Assembly (NCBI GenBank): GCA_003116975.1
Contig: BGKB01000278.1
Span: 1-64,000, forward strand
DNA: 64,000 bases
Origin: Aurantiochytrium sp. KH105
Taxonomy: Eukaryota; Sar; Bigyra; Thraustochytrida; Thraustochytriidae
Reading direction: 5' to 3'
Part shown: in pieces, positions 20,784 through 31,915 of the stretch
Layout: the number at the start of each line of letters is the position of its first letter
Position numbering within the stretch: the stretch's first letter is position 1
Notes under the pieces: generated by a model
What the model saw: the letters and a program-made list of their open reading frames with translations, nothing else
What the model was told of the DNA's origin: nothing
Databases searched by the model: none
Position numbers and translations under genes: made by a program

Positions 20784-22292
20784 TCAGACATTTTTGTTGG
20801 TGGCAAGCGTCCTTTCCAAATGCTGCAAGCGATCCGTCAAATTTTGCACGACCGTCTGAAGTTCGCACACCTCGCCTTCAAGGCTGGCGATTCGCGACAT
20901 GGCTGTTTCTGGTTCGGGCTCAATCTTGGACATGACGGGGGCAGCTGGTGTCCTCTCCACAATAGTGGGTTGCGCTCGTGCGCGCTTGGGGGTTTCGGTC
21001 TTTTCGTGCGCGCGGTCCTCCATGGAAATCTGCACTGCACGCGACCTTTTTCGCACCACGGGCTTTTGCTGCGACTTTTGATTTTGTTGTTGCAAGAGCT
21101 GCTTTTGCTGTTGCAGTTGTAGTTGCTGTTGCTGCTGATGTTGTTGACGAAAGTGCTGGAGCTGTTGCTGTAGAGCCTCCAGCCCAGGACTCGAATGATT
21201 CGAGTCTTGTGAGATCACCGAGGTCGCAAGGACAGGTGCACCGACCGGAACAGATACTTGCTTCGATCGCGGAGACTGTGAGGAGAGCGACGCCGGAGAC
21301 ATGGCAGATGAAGTCAGAGAGCCAGCAGAAGTGGGCGACGGGATAAGATCGCCTGCCGTTGGGCCAGAACCAACAACTCCAGTAATCGCCAAGACCGGGC
21401 CCGTAAGAGATGGGGTCGCAATGGAGCCAGTCCCGCCAGATCCACGAGCACCGTTATAGCTCATGTAGCGCTCCAGAATCTCCGCGTTATCCGGCAACGT
21501 GGGCATGAGCGAAAGCGCACGCAAGAACTCTGCGCGTGAGAGGCGTATACCTGGCGCCGCTTGCAAGTGAGTCTGAAAATGCTTGCGAGCGCGGTGCACG
21601 CCTTCGACCAAGCGGTCCCGAAACATAATCTGCCCGCTGCGAAAAGCCTGGTACTGCTCGCTTGTCGCTGTCTTGTTCTTGGAACGCAAATTAATGTCAC
21701 ACGACGTCACCGTTGCGCGAAATACAGGCCGATGCGGCGGGAGATCGCTCACAAAGACAAATCGAAACTTGACGTAAAAGTCATTGCTGAAATCTGACTT
21801 GGCGTCGATGCAAAACCTGCGCGATGGACGCAGCGACACCATATGCACGCGCTCGGTCCAAAAGCCTGTTGGAACTGTGCCCTTGGATCCGGTATTCGCT
21901 ACACCCTCCACTTCCACAGTGAAGTCTTTGCTGCGTTCCCGATCCGGTCGCACAAGGCCACGCTGGAGCACTTCGACGCCTTCGAACCAACATTGAGACG
22001 CGGTGACGCCCGAACTCGCCAAATCGAGTGCGCTACCACTTTCTGCCTTTGGCTCAAGCTTCTTCTTTGTTGCACTCACGGAGCTTGATGGACTTGATTT
22101 CCGATCTCCTAATTGGCTGCCACTACTTTTGCTGCTACTACTCTTCTGATTTCCGTTGTAGATTTGCCCATCTGCATCGTGATCAGCTTGATCAGGAGGC
22201 ACCACTGCGAATACAAAGTGCATTACCGATGTGTATGGGTTTGATAAACCGACAAATGCCTGCACAGGCTGACTGATGAGCGCCACGCTCAT
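20784..22292 (-). CDS. Unknown protein with Gln-rich region and C-terminal coiled coil
   Basis: 502 residues from the ATG at 22292. I do not recognise the family. The first half contains two compact, conserved-looking blocks (MSVALISQPVQAFVGL..., and about 130-270 with FWTERVHMVSLRPSRRF and FYVKFRFVFVSDLPPH, beta-rich in appearance), separated by a Ser/Lys-rich linker. Residues about 370-430 are Gln/His/Leu-rich, followed by a basic patch (KPVVRKRSRAV) that could be a nuclear signal. The last 45 residues form a strong heptad coiled coil (IASLEGEVCELQTVVQNL). Q-rich plus coiled coil plus NLS would fit a transcription or chromatin scaffold, but that is only inference. Confidence 0.75.
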   Translation of the reverse strand: MSVALISQPVQAFVGLSNPYTSVMHFVFAVVPPDQADHDADGQIYNGNQKSSSSKSSGSQLGDRKSSPSSSVSATKKKLEPKAESGSALDLASSGVTASQCWFEGVEVLQRGLVRPDRERSKDFTVEVEGVANTGSKGTVPTGFWTERVHMVSLRPSRRFCIDAKSDFSNDFYVKFRFVFVSDLPPHRPVFRATVTSCDINLRSKNKTATSEQYQAFRSGQIMFRDRLVEGVHRARKHFQTHLQAAPGIRLSRAEFLRALSLMPTLPDNAEILERYMSYNGARGSGGTGSIATPSLTGPVLAITGVVGSGPTAGDLIPSPTSAGSLTSSAMSPASLSSQSPRSKQVSVPVGAPVLATSVISQDSNHSSPGLEALQQQLQHFRQQHQQQQQLQLQQQKQLLQQQNQKSQQKPVVRKRSRAVQISMEDRAHEKTETPKRARAQPTIVERTPAAPVMSKIEPEPETAMSRIASLEGEVCELQTVVQNLTDRLQHLERTLATNKNV

Positions 22293-24080
22293 CGCTGCGA
22301 TTGGCTTCCAACGCTCAACAAAGAAAGCGCCTTCGTGTTCCGCCAAAAGGAAAGTCTGTGTGCCTGGTGTTGGTTTGGCTTGCTTTCGCCTGCTTTTGCG
22401 CTAATTGCTTGCTCGTGTGATCGGATGAAAGGCGCAATAGGTGAGGCCTTGCCGATCTCCTCGCGGCCGGGCCTCGGAGCCGCGCGTGAGCTCGTTGGCG
22501 CGGAGGCTCGCTGCTGCGATGAAGCTTCTTTCCTGCGCCCCGACAGCAGCAAGCAGCTGTGGTCTTGACTCGCGCACCCTCGAAAGGAAAGGGAGCAGGG
22601 CGAGACCAGGCGATTGACTTCGATGCTCGATGCTTTCGACTTTCTCCAAACTCAACGCGCCGCGTGGAGACCGCGCGGGACAGGCAGCGACAGCGCGTGT
22701 CGCCGCGCAGGACCGTAAAGGTCGGTGCTCAAGGGCTACGCCCGCGCCCAGGCTCCCTACGGTCGCGGCGCGATCGTACTTGCGATCTGGGATTGCCAAG
22801 AGAATGCGCTTATTGTGAAAGGTATCCGAGCCGAGAAGAAAAAAAAAATTGTCATTCGGGTCGCATTCGGCAATGAAATGCAAGTCGCGACATCGCGAAT
22901 GGAGATCGATGCTCTAACCCGGCAAAAGCATGTCGCCCAAGAGCAAAGAAAGGTAGTGTGCGACATGCGATTAATTGAAAGAGAATGCTGCAAAGGAAAG
23001 TGGCGGCTTCTCGAAGCAGATCGAGAAGAGAAGCTTTCACAGAGGCCAGACTTCCTGCCTCGTTGTGCAACTTATAGATGTTCAGAGGAACGAGTAAGAC
23101 GCCCAAACAAGCGCCTAATGGACAGTCTCCCGAGATCACGTGTTCCAATCACACGCAGCGGAACTAGTCTTGTCTCTTTTCGTCTCGTCTCTTCTGTTCC
23201 CGAACATTGGAACTCAGCAGATGCAGGATGAGAGCAGTGCCTTGTGTATGTACGTGATACTCTTTTTCCATCCCGCGCGAGGCCAGAGTTTCGGTTTCTG
23301 TTTGTTATAAAACTAATCATGAACAAAAACAAAACTTTTGTTCAAGACAAGAATGGGAGCAGCTGCCCAGGACGAGTTTAATTTTTTCATCACAGTGCAA
23401 ACGATACAAAGCGAAGAAAGGCCATGCAAAAAGGATGATGATCTGCTTTGCTCTTCCTTTTGTCACTCGCAGCCATTCCTTATGTCAACGCCGCACTCTA
23501 TAAAAACCACATCCAAGCCTTGCAACAAACAATCAGCTAATCATCTCTCTGCACCTCTCTGCACCTCACCTCGCGTCACCTCAACTCCACCTTCAACTTG
23601 CCCCGCCCCGCGTCTCTCCATCTCATTGCACAACCTGCTTCATCCCTGCTTCACAACCCGTACGTATACCTCTAGTTCAACACGTATATACTGCTGCTGC
23701 TGCTGCTGCTGCTGCTCGCGTGGCTAGCTCGCCCAGCCAAGCCGAAGATTCATACCATACACAACGACTGTGACTTGGTTGCTGCAGCTGCCTTCGCGTG
23801 CTTTAGTAGCAATAAGAAGAAGAGTCCGCGCGTGTCTCGACTGCTCTCGGTGCGAGTGTGTGCACAATGGCGTATACACTTGCAGAGCCAGCCAGCGGAG
23901 CAAAACTGCAACCGCGCTCGCCTCACGCCCGTGCGACCGGCCCTGGGAAGCGCCGCACCTCGCGCGTCAGGCCGCCTTGCGCCTTGCGCCTTGCGCCCAG
24001 CGCCGCCCGCGCCGCGCCCAGGCAGACGTGAGAGACACGCTGGCAGGCAGGGCTTGGCAGACAGGCCAGCCAACGTCACC
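22293..24080. other. Divergent 1.8-kb interval
   Basis: Lies between the Q-rich gene (minus) and the ssSPT gene (plus). Contains an (CTG)8-9 tract at 23691-23716 and no convincing coding sequence; the longest frames lack ATG starts or family features. Confidence 0.5.
23691..23716. repeat. (CTG)n trinucleotide repeat
   Basis: About eight CTG units, non-coding, about 370 bp upstream of the ssSPT ATG. Confidence 0.85.
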
Positions 24081-24347
24081 ATGACGCAGGGTCTCGACCG
24101 CCGCTTGAGGTACATGGAGAGGAGCCGCAAGGAGCCGCTGCCGTGGCTGCGGCACAAGCTGTACTTGCTGCGCCTGTGGACTGGCGCCTACGTGCTTGAC
24201 GACTGGGAGACGGTGCTGCTCCTCGTCATGTTTCTCGCAACAATGTACTTCACCTTTAGCTTCTTTGGCGGCGCTTCTCTTTCGGAGTCTTTTATGTCCC
24301 CTTCGGCTCCCGCCGACGTGCCGGCCATGGCTGAGATCTCGAATTAA
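24081..24347 (+). CDS. Serine palmitoyltransferase small subunit-like (ssSPT)
   Basis: 88 residues from the ATG at 24081; the frame is open further upstream but that part is Arg/Ala-rich and unlike the family. The core WLRHKLYLLRLWTGAYVLDDWE is followed by one or two hydrophobic stretches (TVLLLVMFLATMYFTFSFF). It matches the short SPT regulatory subunits (animal SPTSSA/B, plant ssSPT), whose hallmark is an aromatic/basic helix, a YMLDWWE-like turn and one membrane helix. Known role: binds the LCB1/LCB2 heterodimer in the ER, strongly raises SPT activity and sets acyl-CoA choice, the first step of sphingolipid synthesis. It is convergent with VPS54. Confidence 0.72.
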   Translation: MTQGLDRRLRYMERSRKEPLPWLRHKLYLLRLWTGAYVLDDWETVLLLVMFLATMYFTFSFFGGASLSESFMSPSAPADVPAMAEISN

Positions 24348-24720
24348 AAAGGGTGAAGAGTCCTTCAGCAGAGAGGCAACATTGGTCGCCTTTTACCTCC
24401 TACTACGGAATGAGCCCGCGACCGAGACTGGGCTGTTGCTTTGGAGCGAGATTGTGCGCTGGAGGTTCGATTTGGATAAACCAACATCCAATCAGTTGCC
24501 AGCCCACGGCGAAGCGTGCCGCCTCTTGTTCTCCAAGTTTCTCTACGACGACTGAAGACGATCGACAGACCCGGCCGTCGCAACCGTCGCGCGCTGCACC
24601 GCATTGTTCACCATATCATTATATCAATCAATCAATCAATCAGCTCTTACTTATTGTCCGTTCATCTACACGCTTGGAAAACGCCAGCTCCCATGCTGGC
24701 TGGCTGGCCGGGCAAGGTTT
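24348..24720. other. Convergent 3' interval, ssSPT/VPS54
   Basis: 373 bp with a short AATC tandem tract near 24625-24640; no gene seen. Confidence 0.5.
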
Positions 24721-25071
24721 TCAAGTTGCTTCTTCGTCATCTTGGCGGCCGTCGTCATGGGGGACAAGATCTCCTTGTGGAGCCTCCTTTTTTTCCACAT
24801 CCGCAAACGTTTCCGCGGGGGCATCACTCCCTTCGACGCCCACTCGTGCTTCCTCTTCTTCCTCGTCTTCATCATCATCTTCTGCGCCCGCATCGACATT
24901 GTAGACGTCAGCCCCGGTGCCGAGATCGTCATTTTCATAACCCATGTCGTCTCCGTTCACATCCACTTCCTCGTCGAGACCGGCATCATTCATTTCAACG
25001 TCCTCATTCACAAGGTTGTCGTTCACATCATTTTCATCGTCGATGATCCCACCAGGATGATCCGTTTCATT

Positions 25072-25103
<32 letters not shown>

Positions 25104-28100
25104 TTTTCATGTCATCATGAGGAACACTGCCTTGGACCGCTTCATTTACTTCAGGTGAACCGTTTGCATCAGCTTCGTAAGGTTGAATAGAGCGAAGAGA
25201 GTCTTTTTCTTCATCTGCTTGCGCGTCCACAGTCGCAGCGTCAATCACAGCCTCTATATCATTCGCTTCCGTGGCTTCCGTGTCGCCAGCGGGATCGCCA
25301 TGGCCATTTGGAGTCGCAAGTGGAACCTCCGCGTTTGTTTCAGACTCTGCAACAACGTCCGTGCTCGTCTCAGCCTGGCCGCTATCCTCGGCGTCGTCGC
25401 CATCATCGGCAGGCTCACTCGCAGTCACAAGATCTGAGTGATGCCCGTTCGCTTGAGCACTTGCATCCTGGACTTGTGCATTCATACCCCCGGACAAAGG
25501 GTCGTCCTCCTGCGCTACGGGCGGATCTGAGACAACCTTCACGGCAGCATCTTCGCTCGAGTCCGGGACGACACTGTTTGGCTCGACGGCCATTTCCACC
25601 GGCGCAGACGAAGCGGCAACACTTTCTGCCTTTGCACTTGCGACTGCCGCCGCCGATGCGACCTGCTCCTTGGTCCGAGAAGACGACGCCGTCGGCGGAA
25701 AGTGCTGGTTGATAAAGACATCAAGCTCGTCACCAAGTCCCTGCGTCCCGGGAAGCATGTGCAAACACCGCGACAGGTGATTGAGGTCAATGTACACTTT
25801 GACATTGCCGACTCCCGTTTTCGGCTTGACATCAGCAAAGAGCTCGGGAACGCGCTTGTTGAAGTTCTTGAAGACCATCTCAAACACACGCTGCAGTTGG
25901 TCTGGTGGCAAGATTTTGGACACAACACGGTGGACGGAGCGAATTCCCTTGGTCAACTTGAGCATATAGGGCTCGGGCTGCTCCATTTGGGCATGATCCC
26001 AATCAACTGCGCCAAGAGATTGAGGGCTGCAGCAGTCGTTGAGCAGACTCGTGAGAAGCTCGACGATCTTGTCAAAAATGCGCTGGCGGTGGCGCTCAAA
26101 CTCTGCCGAGACTTGCTCCAACTGCAACTGGATGTCGCGCTTGTCACGATCCAGATGCCGCGAGCGAGATGGGAGGGCACCAACTAATATCCCACGAACA
26201 GAGGGCAACAGCGCCAGGACGACTGTTAGCGCCTGCGAGGCGAGACCAAGATTCTTTGTGGTAATGCCCGAAAGGCCGGCCGTCTTATCGGAACATGCCT
26301 CGAGATGCAGGACGAGGCGATTCGCGCGCTCGTTGTAGAGTCGCAGCATTTCCACCACGAGCCCAAGGGTGTCGTGGCTGAGCGAAAGCTGCTGCGCGCA
26401 GGACATATACGACTCGAGAGCATGCACCAGAGAGAGAACGCTGGAAACGGCCTTGCAAGACTGATTGTTAATGGAGAGCGACATTGACCCATTGCCCCTT
26501 GTCGATCCCGAGGACTTGGACGCACCCTGCGTCGGTGCTCCGCTCGCTTCCACGGGAGGGCGATCCATTCGCGGGTTTCCGGAGACAATGCGACGCACCG
26601 AGCCCTGGATAGAGCGCGGCACCTCGACTGCCTTCCATTGGTCCCGATTCAAATTTGCGCGCAGACTTTCCATGGAGTGCTTGTGGGTGCTTGCAAGAAA
26701 GCGGCGCGCCTGAGCGCGCAGGCTCTCGAGCAGGCTCCCTCCGCGTCGCAGACCCGTGGCACGCTCGGCCTGCATCGTAAAGGCGCCCACCTTTTCGTAC
26801 AGCTGCTTAAACTCGACCAACGTCACTTGCTCCATGCAAGCGTTCATCCGCAACGTGTACAACTTGCCGACGCTCGACTGCGAAAGCTCTGACACCTTGG
26901 CGAGGACCCGGCCTGAAGCTTCCATTTCCTTTTCGCGTTCTTGAGCTTGGGCCTGACGTTGTGGCTCGTCAAAGCCGGTCTCGCTCCGCTTCGCTTCTTC
27001 GTCCTGTAAAATACATTTGCGCAGAGCCTTGTCAAGCCTCGCAGCGCGCGACATAACCACCGTGAGACTCTCAAAGACAAGCGCGATAAAAGTCAGAAAA
27101 GATGCATGGCTCATTTCGATGAGCTGGCGTCGGTTCACCGTGACAGGCGCTGCGGATCCCTCGGCCTCGGCCTGGACCTCGGCGAGGGCCATGGCAACAC
27201 CGTTTTCGACGCTGGAGCGCACCTCGGCGATCGCGGCTTCACGGTAGCTCTCCAACGCCCCTGACATTGGATTGGCCACGAGATCCAGCGCTGCATCATC
27301 CGTTTTCGTCGCCGATTCAGGATCTCCAGCCTCGCCTGTTGCAGCGGGAAGAGACTGCGGGCCGCGAGCTGCTTCAAGCTGGAAGCGACGAGCGGTGAGC
27401 AATCCAACAACGATTGGCGTGAGGTGGCCCACTAGCTGGGCCACGGCAGCGTCTTCGGGCGTTTCCGTCCCATCGTCTTGCTCCTCCTCGGCTTCGAAGC
27501 CGACTGCGATCTCTACGAATCGAGACTTGAGTTGGTCCACGATCATGTCTTCAAAATCGCTCATTTGCCGCTGCAATGTCTGCAGACTATGCACTTTACG
27601 CAGATCAGTTCGGAGGACGCGACGGGCGTTGGCCAGCAACGTCAAAGCACCACTAAAGTCCTGAATGTTAGTGAGTCTCTCCACCGTGGGAATGCACGAC
27701 CGCACCTCGCGAATCTGAGACACAAGAGCCTCTAGACGCGTCACATTTCGTCGTCGACGTTTATAGTGCAAGACGGCGAGATGACTTTCCGCCACCTTTT
27801 GCCTTGCGCCAAGAATGTGCGACCGCAGCGCGGCAATCTCTGTGCAGGCTCCCTCTACTTGCGCCCGCAACGAGCTCAAGTCGCTGAGCGCAGCGAAAAA
27901 CTCATGCGCCTGCGAAGTGGTCTGACTCCAAAGGCAGACCTCGACTTGGTCGAGCCAGCCCGAGAGCTTTTCGTGCATCAAATATGCTGCGTGCGAGTTA
28001 CTTTCTCCATCTTCCAGTGAGACGGTAAAGTCTGACTCAAAGAATCGAGCGGGCACTAATCGAAAGCAAGCTTCCAGGGCAGCTTTTGCGTCTGCCCCCC

Positions 28101-28734
28101 CCGAAAGCTCGCGACGCTGTTGCTGTTGTTGCTGCTGCTGCAGCGCCGCGAGGCCTTTGGCAAGTTGTAGGGTCCTTCGCACCGATGCAGAAGGATTCAC
28201 CACCGCGGCCTCGTCCCCCGAAAGCCGCTCGCGTAGTCGAATGCGTCTTGCCGCGGCATTTACGCGCGCCAAGGAGGTAATGTCGTGATTCCGTACAAAG
28301 AGCCGCACAGATGCGCGGCTCTTGCGCAAGTACTCTTGAAAGTCTTCGAGCTCTACGGGAGCAATTACGGAAGGGATTGGTGCAGTGGTCTCGAGAGTAT
28401 CTCGTGGTTCAAACATGAGTGCTCCGAGGCTACCGAACCAGCTTTGGCCCTCGTCATCAGCGCCGGGATAGCCATGCATCACAGCGCCGAGATTGTGCTG
28501 GCCTTGTACGCGGCGCAGCTCGGCTCTGACGTCTTCCGGGAACCTATCGAGAACACTGCCCGTCTCGCCGTCCGAGGGCTGCGCCCGGCTGCCGTCTCGG
28601 CGCGCTCCTCCTCCGGCAGCGAGCAGCGAGCGCGCTCGCGAGCCGTCGTCGCCCGTTGGCGTCGCCTCGGCTCCTGCGGCTGCCATCGCCGTCGACTCCG
28701 AGGCCGCCGCGGCCTCGCCGCTCCTGCGCGACAT
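24721..28734 (-). CDS. VPS54: VPS54, GARP tethering complex subunit, with long acidic tail
   Basis: 1337 residues. The Vps54_N-type region lies at about 220-420 (CFRLVPARFFESDFTVSLED, LDQVEVCLW, then a helical rod) and the C-terminal Vps54 domain at about 760-990 (HALESYMSCAQQLSLSHDTL; LTKGIRSVHRVVSKILP; FNKRVPELFADV). VPS54 works with VPS51, 52 and 53 to tether endosome-derived vesicles at the trans-Golgi; its C-terminal domain targets endosomes. The unusual part is the last 340 residues, a disordered Asp/Glu/Asn-rich tail with an unbroken Asp run (coded near 25078-25103) that family members do not normally carry. The N-terminus is Ala/Gly-rich and there is a short polyQ at about 199-206. 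Single exon, ATG start. Confidence 0.9.
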
Positions 28735-29250
28735 GCTCGCGGCCTCGCCTGCGCGCCGCCCGCGGCCTCAGCGCCCCCGCGCCCGGCCCGCGCCGCGCAG
28801 CCCTCGACGAAGCGCCGCCGGAGAGCTCCGCGCGTGCGCGAAGGCCGTCTGCCGCGCTCTGCTCTGCCAACTTGGCCAGACAGACAGAGCGAGGAAGGAA
28901 AGCTAGCAAGCAAGCAAGCAAGCAAGCAAGGAAGACAAGCACGAACCCGCTCGGCATTTGCGTTGCGCTGATGCGAGAGCGCCGCCGAAGGGAGCTCGCT
29001 CGACACGGGCGAAGCGAGGGCTCGCCCGGGGAGGAAGGGAACGAGAGAGCACGAGGAGGAGATAGCACAAGAAAGGTGTCGGAAACCTGATGGAATGGGA
29101 GAAGAAAGTGAAAGAGATGATTTCATGTGGTTGCGACGAGCGCTTTCCGATGCAGCAATGTGGGTGCCGTAAATGATCAGAAAGAACGTAGTCCACTTGC
29201 GTTTTCGTCTTGTCTTTGTGGTGTTTTGTTGTACAAGACATGTGTTGTTT
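28735..29250. other. Intergenic, VPS54 upstream region
   Basis: Holds the VPS54 promoter and the M50 gene's 3' end. A (GCAA)n tract of about six units lies at 28905-28930; nothing coding seen. Confidence 0.5.
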
Positions 29251-30177
29251 TCAACGGTGGGTGGACGAGGAAGAAGCAACCACGAGAGCAAGATAGACCC
29301 CGAGAACCATGAGAACCATGCTGATCATGGCCCAAACGACACCCCAACATCGGGACGAGGTGTGAGTGAGTTCTGCAAACTTGACTGCGTCTGAGCCATG
29401 CACGCGTCGACTGATGAGGTCATCATGTATGTCATAGACCGCAAACCAGCCGTTCATGGTCCCCACGAAGAGCAAGAGATAGCGCAGGCCTTGGAATACG
29501 GTAAGTATTTCCAACGCCCAGAACCCAGCAATAAGCAAGATAAAACCTATGCAAAGTAGACGCAAGGTGTTATTGTCTGCCACAGATAGGACGCCGATAA
29601 GAGCAACTCCGAGGATCCCGGCGCCAATCTGAGCTGCCAAGGCATCCGCGGAGCAAATGACAAAGACCATACCCCAGAAAGCTGAACCAAGGTATCCAGC
29701 CGGCAGGATACACCACATGGATCCGCCCACAGTCTTCGTGAGACCTCCTTCATTTCCATGCACTTCCATGCCGACAACTTTGCCGCACGTGATGATTGCA
29801 GCCCCTGCGTGCGAGAGTTCGTGCAAGAAGACAGTAAGGATTTTGAAGGGACAGATAATGTACCATCGCCAAACAAAAAAGATGACAACAGTGTACAGAG
29901 CGACCAAGCAGCAAATCACAGTTTGCGTCTCGTTACAGCATCCCTCAAGAGTCCAGTTCGGCCCGCGGCGGAGGCCGTCGTCACTCACTGCCAGGCTGCT
30001 AGAGGTGGTGGTCCCCTCTTGGCCGAAGTTCGCATTGTCGCTGGCGCCGAGCAGAACCACAGGGTCGTCCGCCGTCGCTAGCGAAGCTAGGGTAAGATTG
30101 AGCGCGTGTTTGGCATAGGTATCCAAAAGCTGCCCACGTAGCGAGGCGTTCTCTCCCTGGGTGTCTTGCGGCGACAT
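29251..30177 (-). CDS. Peptidase M50B-like multipass membrane protein
   Basis: 308 residues from the ATG at 30177; the longer open frame upstream is Lys/Ile-rich and encoded by an A-rich leader, so it is excluded. After a soluble N-terminal 80 residues with possible N-glycosylation sites there is a membrane segment (about 86-104), then HELSH (119-123), the HExxH zinc motif of M50 site-2-type proteases, and further hydrophobic helices at about 155-175, 180-200, 205-222, 228-242 and 278-300. A conserved YDIHDDLI (248-255) would supply the third zinc ligand. This is the eukaryotic/bacterial M50B-like family; no substrate is known from sequence. Its upstream neighbour on the same strand ends 196 bp away. 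Confidence 0.85.
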   Translation of the reverse strand: MSPQDTQGENASLRGQLLDTYAKHALNLTLASLATADDPVVLLGASDNANFGQEGTTTSSSLAVSDDGLRRGPNWTLEGCCNETQTVICCLVALYTVVIFFVWRWYIICPFKILTVFLHELSHAGAAIITCGKVVGMEVHGNEGGLTKTVGGSMWCILPAGYLGSAFWGMVFVICSADALAAQIGAGILGVALIGVLSVADNNTLRLLCIGFILLIAGFWALEILTVFQGLRYLLLFVGTMNGWFAVYDIHDDLISRRVHGSDAVKFAELTHTSSRCWGVVWAMISMVLMVLGVYLALVVASSSSTHR

Positions 30178-30373
30178 GGTCGGAGAGCAATTTGCATCTT
30201 TTTCGTTTCTGGCAGCAATCTGGCAGCGACGAATTTTTTTGATTTTCTTGAATTTTTTTTGAATTTTTTGATGATTTTTTTTATACTTTTCCAAGAAGGT
30301 AAATTCCGCAAACAAACATGAAGGTTTGGCGACTGACTCGGAGGTGATTGTGTTGAACTCGTGCTTATAGTTC
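30178..30373 (-). promoter_or_regulatory. A-rich leader/promoter with TATA-like box for the M50-like gene
   Basis: On the minus strand the sequence contains TATAAAAAAAA (30274-30284) followed by repeated TCAAAAAATTC-type units down to about 30230. This is the most AT-rich stretch of the window, about 100 bases upstream of the ATG. A TATA box with transcription starting downstream fits the layout, though the A-rich units could instead be 5' UTR. Confidence 0.45.
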
Positions 30374-31248
30374 TTAGAGCTGCTTGAGCATAAAGTTGTC
30401 TGCAACGCCGCGAGACGACAAGTCTCCGCGACCGTAGCCGATGACGGTAGACCGCTTGACGCTGCGACTGAGACCGTCCTTTGCAAGTATTTTGCGCCGA
30501 AATTGCGTCACCTCGCTCTCCTTTTGCTCTTGAAAGAACTTGAGCTGCGCATACTCGCCTAAACAGCGTGTCTGCGGCCGCTCGACATCCTGGTCAAAAT
30601 GTCGTCGTCCTCGTGGGGCTTCAGGCTTTCCGTACGAGGGGTACAATTTACGCGTACGGACCCCGGCCGATGTTGCTGGACGATCGCCCGTGATAATGTT
30701 ATATCCCGTGCAATCACCCTTGAGATAAGCAAGAGCTTCGCGTCGAGCTGTTGGTGCTGGCGCAAAAGGCTCGCCTGTGTTATTGCATGCCCGGGGAGGT
30801 GCTCCCTCGATGGAGGCATATTTTCGTCGCTCAAAGCCCTTGTGAAATCGCGTTTCATGCAGGCCTCGTTCCTGTCGCCACTGAGGCTCATTACGACTCT
30901 GAGCAAACACAAAGAAAATTAGGTCGAAGCAAATGGAACGAGTCGAAAGTAAAGAATTGCAAAGTAAAAGAGGAATTCCGTTGCGGCGCCATGATGATAT
31001 GCGTGAGAATAAAGACATCCAACGAAACTCGTGGCAGAAAAGCTGCATAGACTTACCTTCAAAAAGTCCCATTCTTCGAATGCGTGCGGCCGCATCTGGT
31101 TGTTGACGCGTTTGCCCGGCCGCTGCCTCACTGGTTGGGACGCGGACGCAAAGTATTCCTTGACTGTGTCAACTTGTCCTGGCATCTTGAAAGATTCCAC
31201 GCTTCGTGAAGAGCTTCGACTTGATGCACTGCTACGAGATGATGCCAT
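30374..31248 (-). CDS. Unknown 238-residue protein, two exons
   Basis: Exon 1 31057-31248 (ATG at 31248), intron 30899-31056 (GTAAGT...CTCAG), exon 2 30374-30898; phase 0 throughout. The joined protein is basic and rich in Arg, Ser and Pro. It starts with a Ser/Arg-rich leader, then TVKEYFASASQPVRQRP, and later carries short aromatic/Gly blocks: GDCTGYNIITGDRP, RTRKLYPSYGKPE and VIGYGRGDLSSRGVADNF. Blocks of the YNIITG kind are seen in small axonemal/flagellar proteins of protists, so a flagellar role in zoospores is a possibility, but I do not recognise the family. It is divergent from the EEP gene. Confidence 0.72.
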
Positions 31249-31915
31249 CTTGTCTCTCGTCTCAGTCGCCGAGCATACAAAGGCAAGTTCACTAAAATCT
31301 GCGTGCGCGTGGAAACGCACTCGCAACGCTACAGACCGCCCGCAACCCAGTACCTCAGCTCTCGACGTCGCCGAAATATCTAGCTATATATCTAGCTCTC
31401 TTCTTGAGCTGCGAGCGCGCTGCCAGCCGCTCGCTCGCTCCGCGACTGGTGCGTAGTGGCACGAAAAGGAGCTTTGGTTCTTGCTCTTCAAGTTTTGCTC
31501 TTCCAGCAGAGCCTACGTTCTCGCTGCTCGAGAGGCGCTTGCTTCGAACCAGCTTTCAGTGGCACACAAAACCAGACACTTGTGCGACGCTCCGTGCTAC
31601 ATGAACAAGAAAGCAATATATCCTGCCTCTCACTGCAGAGCAGAACTTGGTCCCAACCCGACCACGCGAGGGAAAAAAGATTAGAAAGGAAAAACGGATA
31701 ACCCGGCCTCTTACGATACTAGCAGTAAAGTAATCTTCCTTGTTGCTTTGCTTTGGGAGCACACAATCAATCAAAGAGTCATCCCTGATTGGGCTCATCG
31801 CCGCCGAGGCGAGCAAGCAAAGCTTCGCAGCCTCGGGGAGGGGTAGACAGCGGCAGCACAGCGCAGCGCAGTGCAGCGCAGCGCAGTGCAGTCTAGCGGA
31901 AGAGATTATTTTACC
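31249..31915. promoter_or_regulatory. Divergent promoter interval
   Basis: 667 bp between divergent genes. A GCAGCGCA/GTGCA tandem tract lies at 31856-31892, close to the EEP start. No coding sequence seen. Confidence 0.45.

Noticed and set aside
22401-22883. 160-codon minus-strand open frame upstream of the Q-rich gene
   Set aside because: It starts at TTG, not ATG, and has no family features or splice sites linking it to the Q-rich gene.
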